From Acidobacteriota bacterium (GTDB taxonomy: Bacteria; Acidobacteriota; Thermoanaerobaculia; Multivoradales; J023): a stretch of 64,000 nucleotides of DNA. The number at the start of each line of letters is the position of its first letter. The stretch's first letter is position 1. The translations under genes and the position numbers were made by a program. Of this stretch, positions 1-7,279 are shown piece after piece. The notes beneath the pieces are model-generated. The model did not search any database. It saw nothing but the letters and a program-made list of their open reading frames with translations, and was not told the origin of the DNA. The stretch spans positions 1-64,000 of the forward strand of contig JAJCXO010000043.1 of NCBI GenBank assembly GCA_029263395.1, given 5' to 3'.

Positions 1-3
1 CCC

Positions 4-376
4 CCCAGGGTTGACACCCTGGGCTACCGGATGCCGCCCTCCGGGCTCCGGACGGGTCGGGTCGAGCCCCCCCCTCCCAGGGTTGACACCCTGGGCTACC
101 GGATGCCCGCCCTCCGGGCTCAAGATTGGCCCGGCCACCCAGGGTTTACCCCCTGGGCGATGATTGCCTTTGTTTCTGGGAGCCCGGAGGGCGGAATCCG
201 ATAGCCTCGGGTGTAAACCCGTGGCGATGATGGAGTTCGGGCGTAAACCCGTGGCGGATCAGCGTCGGGTGCCGATCTGAACGATGGCGTCGGGTGCCGA
301 TCTGAACCGTGGCGTCGGGCCCCCCTCCCAGGGTTGACACCCTGGGCTACCGGATGCCGCCCTGCGGGCTTCGGAC
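4..376. repeat. Cluster of interspersed two-hairpin repeats (three direct copies plus an inverted block)
   Basis: A unit of about 50 bp appears at 4-53, 76-120 and 327-376. Each copy has two palindromes. The first is CCCAGGGTTGACACCCTGGG (8-bp arms, TGAC loop) and the second is GCCCTCCGGGC, joined by CTACCGGATGCC. A block at 180-228 carries the unit in the opposite orientation, with GCCCGGAGGGC followed by GGGTGTAAACCC. The same family returns at 3670-4047. No gene is supported here. Short open frames in this stretch only read through repeat copies. The layout resembles bacterial REP-type elements, but no RAYT transposase is seen in the window. Confidence 0.85.
262..307. repeat. 21-bp direct repeat, two copies
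   Basis: The sequence GCGTCGGGTGCCGATCTGAAC occurs at 262-282 and 287-307 with a 25-bp period, between copies of the two-hairpin repeat. No function is evident. It may be a remnant of slippage inside the repeat cluster. Confidence 0.75.
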
Positions 377-416
377 CGGACGATCGAGGCGCTCGGGCTT
401 CCTCTGTAAGAGGTTC

Positions 417-425
417 TGGTATAGT
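417..425 (+). promoter_or_regulatory. Extended -10 promoter candidate for the AraC-type regulator
   Basis: TGGTATAGT fits the extended -10 pattern TGnTATAAT at five of six hexamer positions, and sits 30 bp before the ATG at 455. There is no good -35 hexamer at the usual spacing, which extended -10 promoters can tolerate. It starts right after the last repeat copy, so the repeat cluster borders the promoter. Confidence 0.4.
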
Positions 426-454
426 CAAATGTATCAGAAACCGAGGGAGGATCG

Positions 455-1531
455 ATGTTATCGACTCGATTGGAAGCTCTTCGAGACGCTGCTGCGCGTC
501 CGATTCTGGATGGGATCCGTCGAGATCGCGCCCGGGCTCCACGCGAGCTGAAGCCCCTTTTGGCCTATTCTGAAGAGCATCTCTTTGATGTCGATTTCAG
601 CGTTCAGGAGATGAAGCGAGCCTGCCGGGCTCGTGACAACTCGATCGTGACTCGGTTCCGGCGCTTCTTTGGCTCGAGCCCGTCAGACTACGTCAAGGAG
701 TGTCGGCTCGCGGTGGGTGCGGAGCTCCTTCGTGGATCGACTGAAGATGTCTGGAAGATCGCGGAACTTTTGGGGTACAGCTCGCCGCAGCTCTTCGCGA
801 GAAACTTCAAGGAGTCGTTTGGAGCGCCGCCTAGGTCTTACCGCAAGCAACAGGGTCAGGGCGTAGAGGTGGCACCCTTGGGTGCTGAACGTGGGCCCCT
901 TTTGCATGAGCTACGCCAGGCTCTCGATGGTAGCCTCGACCCTGCCCGGGGCGAGGCGCTGATTCAGCACCTCGAAGCCCTGTACCGGCCGAGCAAATCA
1001 GATACCGTTCAGGAGCGCTCTTTGACCGATGGCATCGCGGATGCTCTGCGTTGCCTGCCGCTTGAGAGTGGGCTCGTCCCTGGGCGCGAAGGCCTCGCTG
1101 AAGTTGGGAGGTCAATGTTCGATTTCCTACGCCAGCTGAGCCGTCAGGTTGGTCGCCGCAACCGCCAACTGGGTGTCAGGCTGGCCCAGGTAGCCTTGGC
1201 TAGCTTGGAGGAGAACGCGCAATTACCGGATGACGAGTTGCCCGGTCTCAGATCCTTGGGGTGGGCTTGGGTCGGCAACGCACGGCGGCTAGCACTCGAT
1301 TTTCCGGGTGCCGAGCAAGCGTTCGAGCGTGCGGATGTCGAGTGGAATACAGCAAGAGCACCGCAGAACGATGCGATTAAAGCCGAGATCTGCACTGTCT
1401 TCGGGACCCAGTTGTCAGCTTGGCCAACAGACCCGTCTGAGAGTCGAGGATGGTCAGGTCGGGGAACTCTTGTAACTTATTGTAAAGAGCAGAGCCGGAT
1501 ACCGGCAACAGCGCGCCCAGGGGCCACCTGA
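455..1531 (+). CDS. AraC-type HTH protein with degenerate helical C-terminal region
   Basis: Probable DNA-binding transcriptional regulator of 358 aa. Residues about 48-135 form the double helix-turn-helix of the AraC/XylS family, seen in the stretches IVTRFRRFFGSSPSDYVKEC and IAELLGYSSPQLFARNFKES. There is no N-terminal cupin or other sensor, so the order is inverted relative to typical AraC proteins. The remainder is helical and resembles a TPR-like region, but it ends abruptly. The last 40 residues are rich in S, R, G and T and unlike what precedes them, which suggests a frameshift or truncation near 1410. The start has a GGGAGG Shine-Dalgarno 4 bp upstream. The target and inducer cannot be read from the sequence. 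Confidence 0.75.
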   Translation: MLSTRLEALRDAAARPILDGIRRDRARAPRELKPLLAYSEEHLFDVDFSVQEMKRACRARDNSIVTRFRRFFGSSPSDYVKECRLAVGAELLRGSTEDVWKIAELLGYSSPQLFARNFKESFGAPPRSYRKQQGQGVEVAPLGAERGPLLHELRQALDGSLDPARGEALIQHLEALYRPSKSDTVQERSLTDGIADALRCLPLESGLVPGREGLAEVGRSMFDFLRQLSRQVGRRNRQLGVRLAQVALASLEENAQLPDDELPGLRSLGWAWVGNARRLALDFPGAEQAFERADVEWNTARAPQNDAIKAEICTVFGTQLSAWPTDPSESRGWSGRGTLVTYCKEQSRIPATARPGAT

Positions 1532-2079
1532 GCGCGGCTGTGTCGGCCAGCAAGCGACGGGTCAGTTTTGCACCTCATAGCCGAAGGGGCCGAGTAGGAT
1601 TTCTATTTGGGCGGCTCTTGCGAATAGGCAAGAAGCACAGAGATCGCTGCCACAGCTAGTCTTTCGATCTTGGTTCCGAAAGACAAGTCGCATGTCATCA
1701 TCTCCGGACCTTCAAGGCCTGACCAAAAGAGTTTCCTAGAGGATCGATGTAGGGGCCGACAGCCGCAGGCTCAGCGGCCTTGGAAACTACCCCTAGCGGA
1801 TCGATGTAGGGACTGAATGATGGATACATAGCCTCACTCCTTCCGAGGCACGTCATCGCCATGCCACAACGGCTTAGCCCGCGTGCTCTATTTGGAGCCA
1901 GCTTACCGCTGATTCAGAGACCGAGTTCAGAGCTGTAGGCACATCTGCCTAGGAATTTCCCAGATGCACAGGACCATCGAATGGGGCCTGAGTGGGCATA
2001 CTGCGTTGGTGCTGGGCGCGGCCCAGGCACTGCCGCAATTTGCTCCAATTAGCCCTGACCGATGAGGGAACCAGGATCG
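1532..2079. other. Intergenic region with a 20-bp direct repeat
   Basis: No convincing gene is seen in these 548 bp. The notable content is a near-perfect direct repeat: CCTAGAGGATCGATGTAGGG at 1735-1754 and CCTAGCGGATCGATGTAGGG at 1792-1811 (19 of 20 identical, 57-bp period). The 5' part may hold decayed sequence of the preceding regulator gene, but no continuation could be recognised in any frame. Confidence 0.6.
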
Positions 2080-2637
2080 ATGACCGACCCATCAACCATC
2101 TCCCAAGACCTTCTCACGCTGGAAGACGTGGCACTGCTCGCCGACGGTGCGGATAGCCTGCCGACCTCCACCAAGCAGCGTTTGCGCCAGCTGGTATTGC
2201 AAGATCCCCGTTTCAGTCTTCACCTGGAGCAGCTCGAAGGGCTGGCACAAGAGGCCGGGCTCGGTGAAAGCCAAGATCGCTTGGGAGCGGCGCTGCTGGT
2301 CCATGGCCACTACCAGCAGCTCGAAAAGGCCGAGGGCTGGGAACATCCCGCCGAGGTGCTCGACCCGGATGGCACCATCGGCGTTCTTCACCGGGAGCTG
2401 CTCCACATCGCTCGCGTTCGCGCCCGTGGTGAGAAGACTGGGCGGTCCGCCGACATCCTGCGCAAGCTCGACGCCGCCTGGGCGGAGGAGCAGCGGCGCG
2501 ACGAGTTTGCCACCGGCTTCGTGACACGGCTGCTGGATTTTGATCCAGCGGAAGCCGAGCTGCTGCTGAGGCGAGTCGGGCAGGAGCTGCGGTGGAGCTT
2601 GCGGCAACGGCAACGGGCAGAAGAGGGGACGACATGA
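2080..2637 (+). CDS. Unknown protein, paralogue of the next gene
   Basis: Acidic, soluble 185-aa protein without signal peptide or membrane segment. I do not recognise its family. Residues about 9-50 (beginning LTLEDVALLADG) align with the start of the downstream protein (LSLFDVAQLLNA), and the C-terminal LLDFDPAEAE...LLRR stretch also has a counterpart there, so the two are likely paralogues. The N-terminal shape is reminiscent of the short helical domain of anti-sigma factors, but the zinc-binding Cys and His are absent and no sigma factor is nearby. The start at 2080 is preferred to the ATG at 2062 because CAGGA lies just upstream. Its stop overlaps an ATGA and the next gene begins 28 bp later, so the pair is probably one operon. 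Confidence 0.6.
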   Translation: MTDPSTISQDLLTLEDVALLADGADSLPTSTKQRLRQLVLQDPRFSLHLEQLEGLAQEAGLGESQDRLGAALLVHGHYQQLEKAEGWEHPAEVLDPDGTIGVLHRELLHIARVRARGEKTGRSADILRKLDAAWAEEQRRDEFATGFVTRLLDFDPAEAELLLRRVGQELRWSLRQRQRAEEGTT

Positions 2638-2665
2638 GCGGCTGGCGATTCAGCAAGGAGCAACG

Positions 2666-3625
2666 ATGAAATCAGCAACCCAACCCGGTGATCAGGAACC
2701 GCTGGAGCCCCCTCTCAGCCTTTTCGATGTAGCCCAGTTGCTGAACGCCATGGACTACAGAATTCCGGCGGTCACTCAAGTTGGCCTCGATACCTGGATG
2801 CGCTCCACCCCGGGCCTCGTTGAGCATCTGCGCGAGATCGAGCAGTTGAAAATAGACGCCGTGGTTTCGGATCCGCGAGAGGCTTACGACACGAAAAAGT
2901 ATCTGGAGCAGCTGTTGGCGGCGGATCCGCGTCAACATCCCGTGCATATCCTCGGTGCCGTCATGCTGGAAGTTTATGGACCGGCGATCGTACGTCTCGC
3001 CCGCTCCCAAGCCGCCCGCGCCGCCGACCCCAGCCGGCTCGAGGCATTGATACAGCGGCTGGAGAAAGCTCTGGGAGAGGTTGGGCCAGCTGGCTACCGT
3101 GCCGCCAAGCTGAAGCCGCCGCCAATGTTGGACAGTCAGTCGGAGGCGGCGCTGGGCAAGCTGGAGCATGCTGGCCTCCAGTGGGGGGTTGGGTTCCCGC
3201 CAGGCATGATCGCGGATCAGCTGGCCTGGCCAGCTGACGCGCCACTCTCGGAGACCGAGTTACGGGCCAAGCTCGAGGAGCTGGTGGTTGAGTTCGAGAC
3301 GGTGTTGGTGCAAAAACGGTCCTTGGTGGAGCGAGCCACAGTTTTACTAGACACCTTACCGGACGCCACGGAGCGGGAGATGGAAGCCGAGGTTCCTCTG
3401 AGTGTCTACGGGTGCCTCAACATTGCCTTGGCTTCGTTTGAGGGTGTGGCCATGGAAGACAGTCTGGCCGAGGTCACGTCGGCGCTTGCCGATACCCCGG
3501 AAAGCCTGAGGGCACAGTGGCTGCGGCGGTTATTGACCGATGTTAGGGGTGAGTTGACCACCGCTCGAGCCGATCAGATATGGGCGACATTTATCGCCAA
3601 CGATGCGTCGTTGTGCCTTGGCTGA
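2666..3625 (+). CDS. Unknown protein, larger paralogue of the preceding gene
   Basis: 319-aa, mainly helical soluble protein of unknown function. The first 60 residues share the pattern DVAxL...P...T...L...HLxxxEQL with the gene upstream. The last 45 residues (ALADTPESLRAQWLRRL) resemble the upstream protein's tail, so an extra middle section of about 130 residues distinguishes this copy. Start choice is firm, with AAGGAG 5 bp before the ATG. The gene ends only about 45 bp before a cluster of two-hairpin repeats. An anti-sigma-like or adaptor role is a guess from the N-terminal shape only. Confidence 0.6.
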   Translation: MKSATQPGDQEPLEPPLSLFDVAQLLNAMDYRIPAVTQVGLDTWMRSTPGLVEHLREIEQLKIDAVVSDPREAYDTKKYLEQLLAADPRQHPVHILGAVMLEVYGPAIVRLARSQAARAADPSRLEALIQRLEKALGEVGPAGYRAAKLKPPPMLDSQSEAALGKLEHAGLQWGVGFPPGMIADQLAWPADAPLSETELRAKLEELVVEFETVLVQKRSLVERATVLLDTLPDATEREMEAEVPLSVYGCLNIALASFEGVAMEDSLAEVTSALADTPESLRAQWLRRLLTDVRGELTTARADQIWATFIANDASLCLG

Positions 3626-3669
3626 AGATGCCACGGGAGATCCGCCACCCAGAGAGTGCCGGACCCCCA

Positions 3670-4047
3670 CCCAGGGTTTCCACCCTGGGCAACCGGATGC
3701 CGCCCTCCGGGCTTGAAGACCCCCGAATCCACCCCCGACCCAGGGTTTACACCCGTGGCGATGATTGAGCTTGTTCCCAAAACCTCTGTTTCTGGGAGCC
3801 CGGAGGGCGGAATCCGGTAGCCTCGGGTGTGAACCCGTGGCGATGATTGAGCTCGTCTCCCCTGCCCCCAGGGTTTCCATCCTGGGCAACCGGATGCCGC
3901 CCTCCGGGCTCCGGACCGGACCCCACCCCCTCCCAGGGTTTCCACCCTGGGCAACCGGATGCCGCCCTCCGGGCTCCGGATCGGTCGGACCCTCTCCCCG
4001 GGTTGACACCCTGGGCTACCGGATGCCGCCCTCCGGGCTCCGGACCG
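3670..4047. repeat. Second cluster of the interspersed two-hairpin repeat
   Basis: Direct copies begin at about 3670, 3867, 3932 and 3996. Each has the CCCAGGGTTTCCACCCTGGG-type hairpin, the link ACCGGATGCC and the GCCCTCCGGGC hairpin. A mixed block at about 3736-3840 holds an inverted copy, with GCCCGGAGGGC then GGGTGTGAACCC. Copies differ mainly in the loop (TGAC or TTCC) and in CTACC versus CAACC. The cluster fills the space between two plus-strand genes. Open frames running through it are artefacts of repeat composition. Confidence 0.85.
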
Positions 4048-4166
4048 GTGGTCAAGTCGGTCTCCGCCCCTCTAGAGGGTTTGGATCCAAGACCCAGGCG
4101 TCAGCGTCATCCTACAAATTTGTCCTACAACGGATGAGACTCGTCGGGTTATACTCCGTCCCGATC

Positions 4167-6029
4167 ATGGAAAAACTCAACGCGACGCGCCGTACCGGCC
4201 ATGATGGCTGGTGTCTTCCTTCTCTTCTCGTTGTGGCCAGCTTCGTGCTGGTCAACGGTGTGGCCTCCGCTGGAGGTGTCACGCCGAACGGTACCCAGCC
4301 GGGTCTCACCCACCCTATTCTCGAGCCGATGAATTGTCAGCTCTGCCATGGCGAGTACGACGACGACAACAATATCGAGCCGTACCCAACCTGGTCTGGA
4401 TCGATGATGGCCAACTCGGCCCGCGACCCGTTGTTCTGGGCCGCCCTCGACGTCGCCAACAATGACGCGCCGGGTATCGGTGATCTCTGCCTGCGCTGCC
4501 ACACCCCGTCGGCATGGTTGGCCGGACGTTCGGAGCCACCGGCTGGGAGCGTTGATGGCTGTGGTTTGATCGGCAACCTCGACGAACCGAACAACGATTT
4601 CGACGGCGTCAGCTGCCATCTGTGCCATCGTATGATGGTCAATGAGACCCCGCCTGCCGGGCAGGAAGAAGTCTATTTCCAGAACGCGTCGTTCTGGATC
4701 GACGACGAGGATTGCACCACCCCGGGCTCGGGTCCGTGCCGGCGCGGTCCCTACGACTACGAGCCTGGCGTCGGTGAGCCGCCGCATCAGTGGGAGTTTT
4801 CGGACTACCACGTCGCCTCTGATATTTGCGGCAACTGTCACAACATCACCAGCCCGCTGCTGACGCTGATCGACCAGAACGGTGACGACACCGGCCTGCC
4901 GTATCCGATCGAGCGGACGTTCAAGGAATGGCAGCAGAGCGACTATGCCTTACCTGACGGCAATGGCAACAGTGTGCAGAGTTGCCAAAATTGCCACATG
5001 CCGGACGCGACGGAAGATCCGGCGTTCGCCTGTGTGTTCCAGGAAAACAACCGCACCAGCGATATGCCCGTCCATCAGTTTGCGGGTGGTAATGCCTGGG
5101 TTCCAGAGGTACTGAAGAACGAATATCCCGCGCTCGATCGGGACGAGGCGTTTGATGCCACCGTCGCTTGGGCCTTCGACTTGCTGCAGAACCGTTCGGC
5201 GGTTGTCGAGGTCGTCGCCGATGAACAGGTGGCGCCGGGCGAGATGCTGGGTGTTGCGGTGCGGGTGACCAATCTCACCGGCCACAAGCTGCCGACGGGT
5301 TATACCGAAGGACGGCGGGTGTGGCTCAATGTCCAGGCGCGTGATGCCGAGGGCAATTTGTTCTGGGAGAGTGGCGCCTACGATTCCGCCACCGGCGTGC
5401 TGACCGAGGATGACCAGGTCAAAATTTACCAGGCGAAGCCGGGAATCTGGAACTCCAACGGCACCATGGAGTGTGACACCACCGACGCCATGGGCCGGCC
5501 CGAGTTCCACTTTGTGCTGAACAATTGTTGGTCGTCGGACAACCGGATTCCGCCACTTGGCTTCACCGGTGGTGACGACATCGAGACCCGGCCGGTGGGT
5601 TATACCTATCCCGAAACCGCTCCCGGCTCGGGCATCTTGGTCAACTACGATCTCACCGACTATGCGATCCCGGTACCGTTCAACACGCCGCTACCGCTCA
5701 CCGTCGAAGCGACCCTCAACTACCAGACGATGAGCAAGGAATACGTCGAGTTCTTGCGCGATCAGGCGATCGAAAATGACTTTCCAGACGATTGCCTACC
5801 GCGCAGCACCGGTTTAACCGGGATGAGCCGCGGCGAGTTTCTCTACGACTTGTGGGAACGTTACGATCGATCACCCCCGGTCCCGATGGCCGGCGCGTTG
5901 GTGGGAGTTGATGGCTCGGCGCTCGAAATCCCCACCGTCTCACCGGCGGGTCTAGTGCTGCTCGCGGGCGGGTTGTTGGTGGTCGGTTTCCGGCGGTTGC
6001 GTCGGCGGTCGAACGATCTCGAAGGATGA
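4167..6029 (+). CDS. Secreted multihaem c-type cytochrome with C-terminal sorting-type signal
   Basis: 620-aa exported electron-transfer protein. Residues 1 to about 36 form a Sec signal peptide ending in VASAGG. Five CxxCH haem sites are visible: CQLCH, CLRCH, CHLCH, CGNCH and CQNCH, all in the first half. The second half (from about residue 345) has no haem motifs and looks beta-rich. The tail reads EIPTVSPAGLVLLAGGLL followed by an RRLRRR cluster, the proline-hydrophobic-arginine layout of IPTL/PEP-CTERM sorting signals. The ATG at 4167 is chosen because the signal peptide follows directly; 4134 is an in-frame alternative. The frame is also open into the repeats upstream, which is not coding. 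Its 3' end overlaps the convergent gene by 78 bp. Redox partner unknown. Confidence 0.85.
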   Translation: MEKLNATRRTGHDGWCLPSLLVVASFVLVNGVASAGGVTPNGTQPGLTHPILEPMNCQLCHGEYDDDNNIEPYPTWSGSMMANSARDPLFWAALDVANNDAPGIGDLCLRCHTPSAWLAGRSEPPAGSVDGCGLIGNLDEPNNDFDGVSCHLCHRMMVNETPPAGQEEVYFQNASFWIDDEDCTTPGSGPCRRGPYDYEPGVGEPPHQWEFSDYHVASDICGNCHNITSPLLTLIDQNGDDTGLPYPIERTFKEWQQSDYALPDGNGNSVQSCQNCHMPDATEDPAFACVFQENNRTSDMPVHQFAGGNAWVPEVLKNEYPALDRDEAFDATVAWAFDLLQNRSAVVEVVADEQVAPGEMLGVAVRVTNLTGHKLPTGYTEGRRVWLNVQARDAEGNLFWESGAYDSATGVLTEDDQVKIYQAKPGIWNSNGTMECDTTDAMGRPEFHFVLNNCWSSDNRIPPLGFTGGDDIETRPVGYTYPETAPGSGILVNYDLTDYAIPVPFNTPLPLTVEATLNYQTMSKEYVEFLRDQAIENDFPDDCLPRSTGLTGMSRGEFLYDLWERYDRSPPVPMAGALVGVDGSALEIPTVSPAGLVLLAGGLLVVGFRRLRRRSNDLEG

Positions 6030-6953
6030 CGCGCCGTAGCTGAAGATCACCATGGCTTCGCCGCGGCGTGCGATTTCAGCCTCGATCCGTTCGATCAGTT
6101 TCGAATGTCGGGCGAGGAGGGAGCGCAGCCGCTGTTTGCCGAGAGTAGGTAAGAGACGTTCCGTGACAACCCGTTCGTCGAGCGCCTGAAGGCCTTGCCA
6201 CAGGCGCCGTGAGCAGCGGGTGATACGTTCGGGATCGAGCAGGGCGCGTTGTCGTCCGAAGGCGCGGGTGTGGTCGATCAGCCACAGCCTGCCGTTGGGG
6301 TCGATCAGGGTGTTGCCTTGGTTGCGGTCGACGTTGCCGATCAGCTCGTCGAAGACCTGGCGATCGGCCACTTGGCGATGCCAGCTGACGAGGTCCTTCG
6401 GCTGCTGACCGGTGTTCAGTTGGTCACCCTCGGTAACGGTGCCTTCGATCCACAGCTGAACCGAGCCTGGCACGCCGTCGATGGTGCGTTCGACGGTTGG
6501 CGGCACGTTGTCGATCCCGAGCAGCTGGGCAAGCTCGAAGGCGACCACCTCGTTAAGGTAGCTGTCGTGAACCCAGCGTGCGGTGCCGCCTCCGGGTCGG
6601 CGGAGCTCACGTTGGTTGGTGTCGCCGTAGCGGAAGATGGCGTGCGCCTGGATCCCGCTGGCCTCGAGCAGGAGCTGTTGTGGATTGGTCACGCCGGTGC
6701 CGATCGCCCGGGTCGAGACGACGGTCGCGTGCCGCAAGAAGTCCACGATCTCGGCGTGATCCTGGAAAGGTAAGGGATGACCCTCGGGGTCCAGCCACTG
6801 CTGAGGGGCGGTGACCTGCTGACCGGTGGTGGTGTTTTGCTCCGGTGGGCCGGCTGCTAACACGGCGGTCGACGTTGCCGAGACGACGAGGAGTGCCTGG
6901 AGCAGGACAAGCCCCGCGGTGTAAACGTCCGATGGTTGCATGCGTCGCATCAT
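5952..6953 (-). CDS. Secreted protein with kinase-like catalytic motif
   Basis: 333-aa protein with an N-terminal signal peptide (hydrophobic core about residues 12-33, ending VLAAG). The centre contains FDELIGNVDRNQGNTLID followed by GRLWLIDHTRAF. This D-x-x-x-x-N then later I-D pattern resembles the catalytic and metal-binding segments of the PI3/4-kinase, Fam20 and HipA-like kinase folds. A secreted kinase or kinase-like enzyme is therefore possible; the substrate is not inferable. It is convergent with, and overlaps by 78 bp, the multihaem cytochrome gene, and is divergent from the TonB receptor. Two adjacent ATGs (6953 and 6950) and one at 6941 are possible starts. The ribosome site is weak. 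Confidence 0.65.
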   Translation of the reverse strand: MMRRMQPSDVYTAGLVLLQALLVVSATSTAVLAAGPPEQNTTTGQQVTAPQQWLDPEGHPLPFQDHAEIVDFLRHATVVSTRAIGTGVTNPQQLLLEASGIQAHAIFRYGDTNQRELRRPGGGTARWVHDSYLNEVVAFELAQLLGIDNVPPTVERTIDGVPGSVQLWIEGTVTEGDQLNTGQQPKDLVSWHRQVADRQVFDELIGNVDRNQGNTLIDPNGRLWLIDHTRAFGRQRALLDPERITRCSRRLWQGLQALDERVVTERLLPTLGKQRLRSLLARHSKLIERIEAEIARRGEAMVIFSYGASSFEIVRPPTQPPETDHQQPAREQH

Positions 6954-7279
6954 GGATCACTCTCGATACGTGTGATTCCGGCGGACTTCTCGCCGTCGAG
7001 GCCGATAAGGGTACGAACAGTATGAAAAACAGGACGGGTCGCGTCGATGCCTAGACAGACCTGAGCTATTCTAGACAACGCAAATATTAGACAAGTTGTC
7101 TAATCGGTGATAATAATCGTCAGTTAACTCCCTAAATAGGGTCCACTCCGCGGTGGACTGACGGCCGGTTTTGACGCCTGAATGCGTGTTCAGACGCGGT
7201 GGGTGGAGGTTTGTCTCGAGTGTAGGCAGGATTCACCGCTGCGTATCGATAGGAGGAAGGAACCGTTAGGAGGAAAGTG
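6954..7279. other. Divergent intergenic region before the TonB receptor
   Basis: This 326-bp region separates the minus-strand kinase-like gene from the plus-strand receptor. It contains the TAGACA palindrome listed separately and two AGGAGGA ribosome-binding-like sequences, at about 7250 and 7268. The second serves the ATG at 7280. No additional gene is seen. Confidence 0.7.
7052..7104. promoter_or_regulatory. Operator candidate: 19-bp palindrome plus TAGACA half-sites
   Basis: ATTAGACAAGTTGTCTAAT at 7086-7104 is a perfect inverted repeat with 9-bp arms around one central base. Two extra direct half-sites, TAGACA at 7052-7057 and 7072-7077, precede it. The spacing between successive half-site starts is 20 and 16 bp. 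Such symmetry is typical of a site for a dimeric repressor or activator. The site lies about 180 bp upstream of the TonB receptor ATG and about 135 bp upstream of the divergent gene, so it could control either. The cognate regulator is not identified. Confidence 0.55.

Noticed and set aside
3765-4166. N-terminal extension of the multihaem cytochrome into the repeat cluster
   Set aside because: The extension consists of translated repeats; a signal peptide starts at the ATG at 4167.
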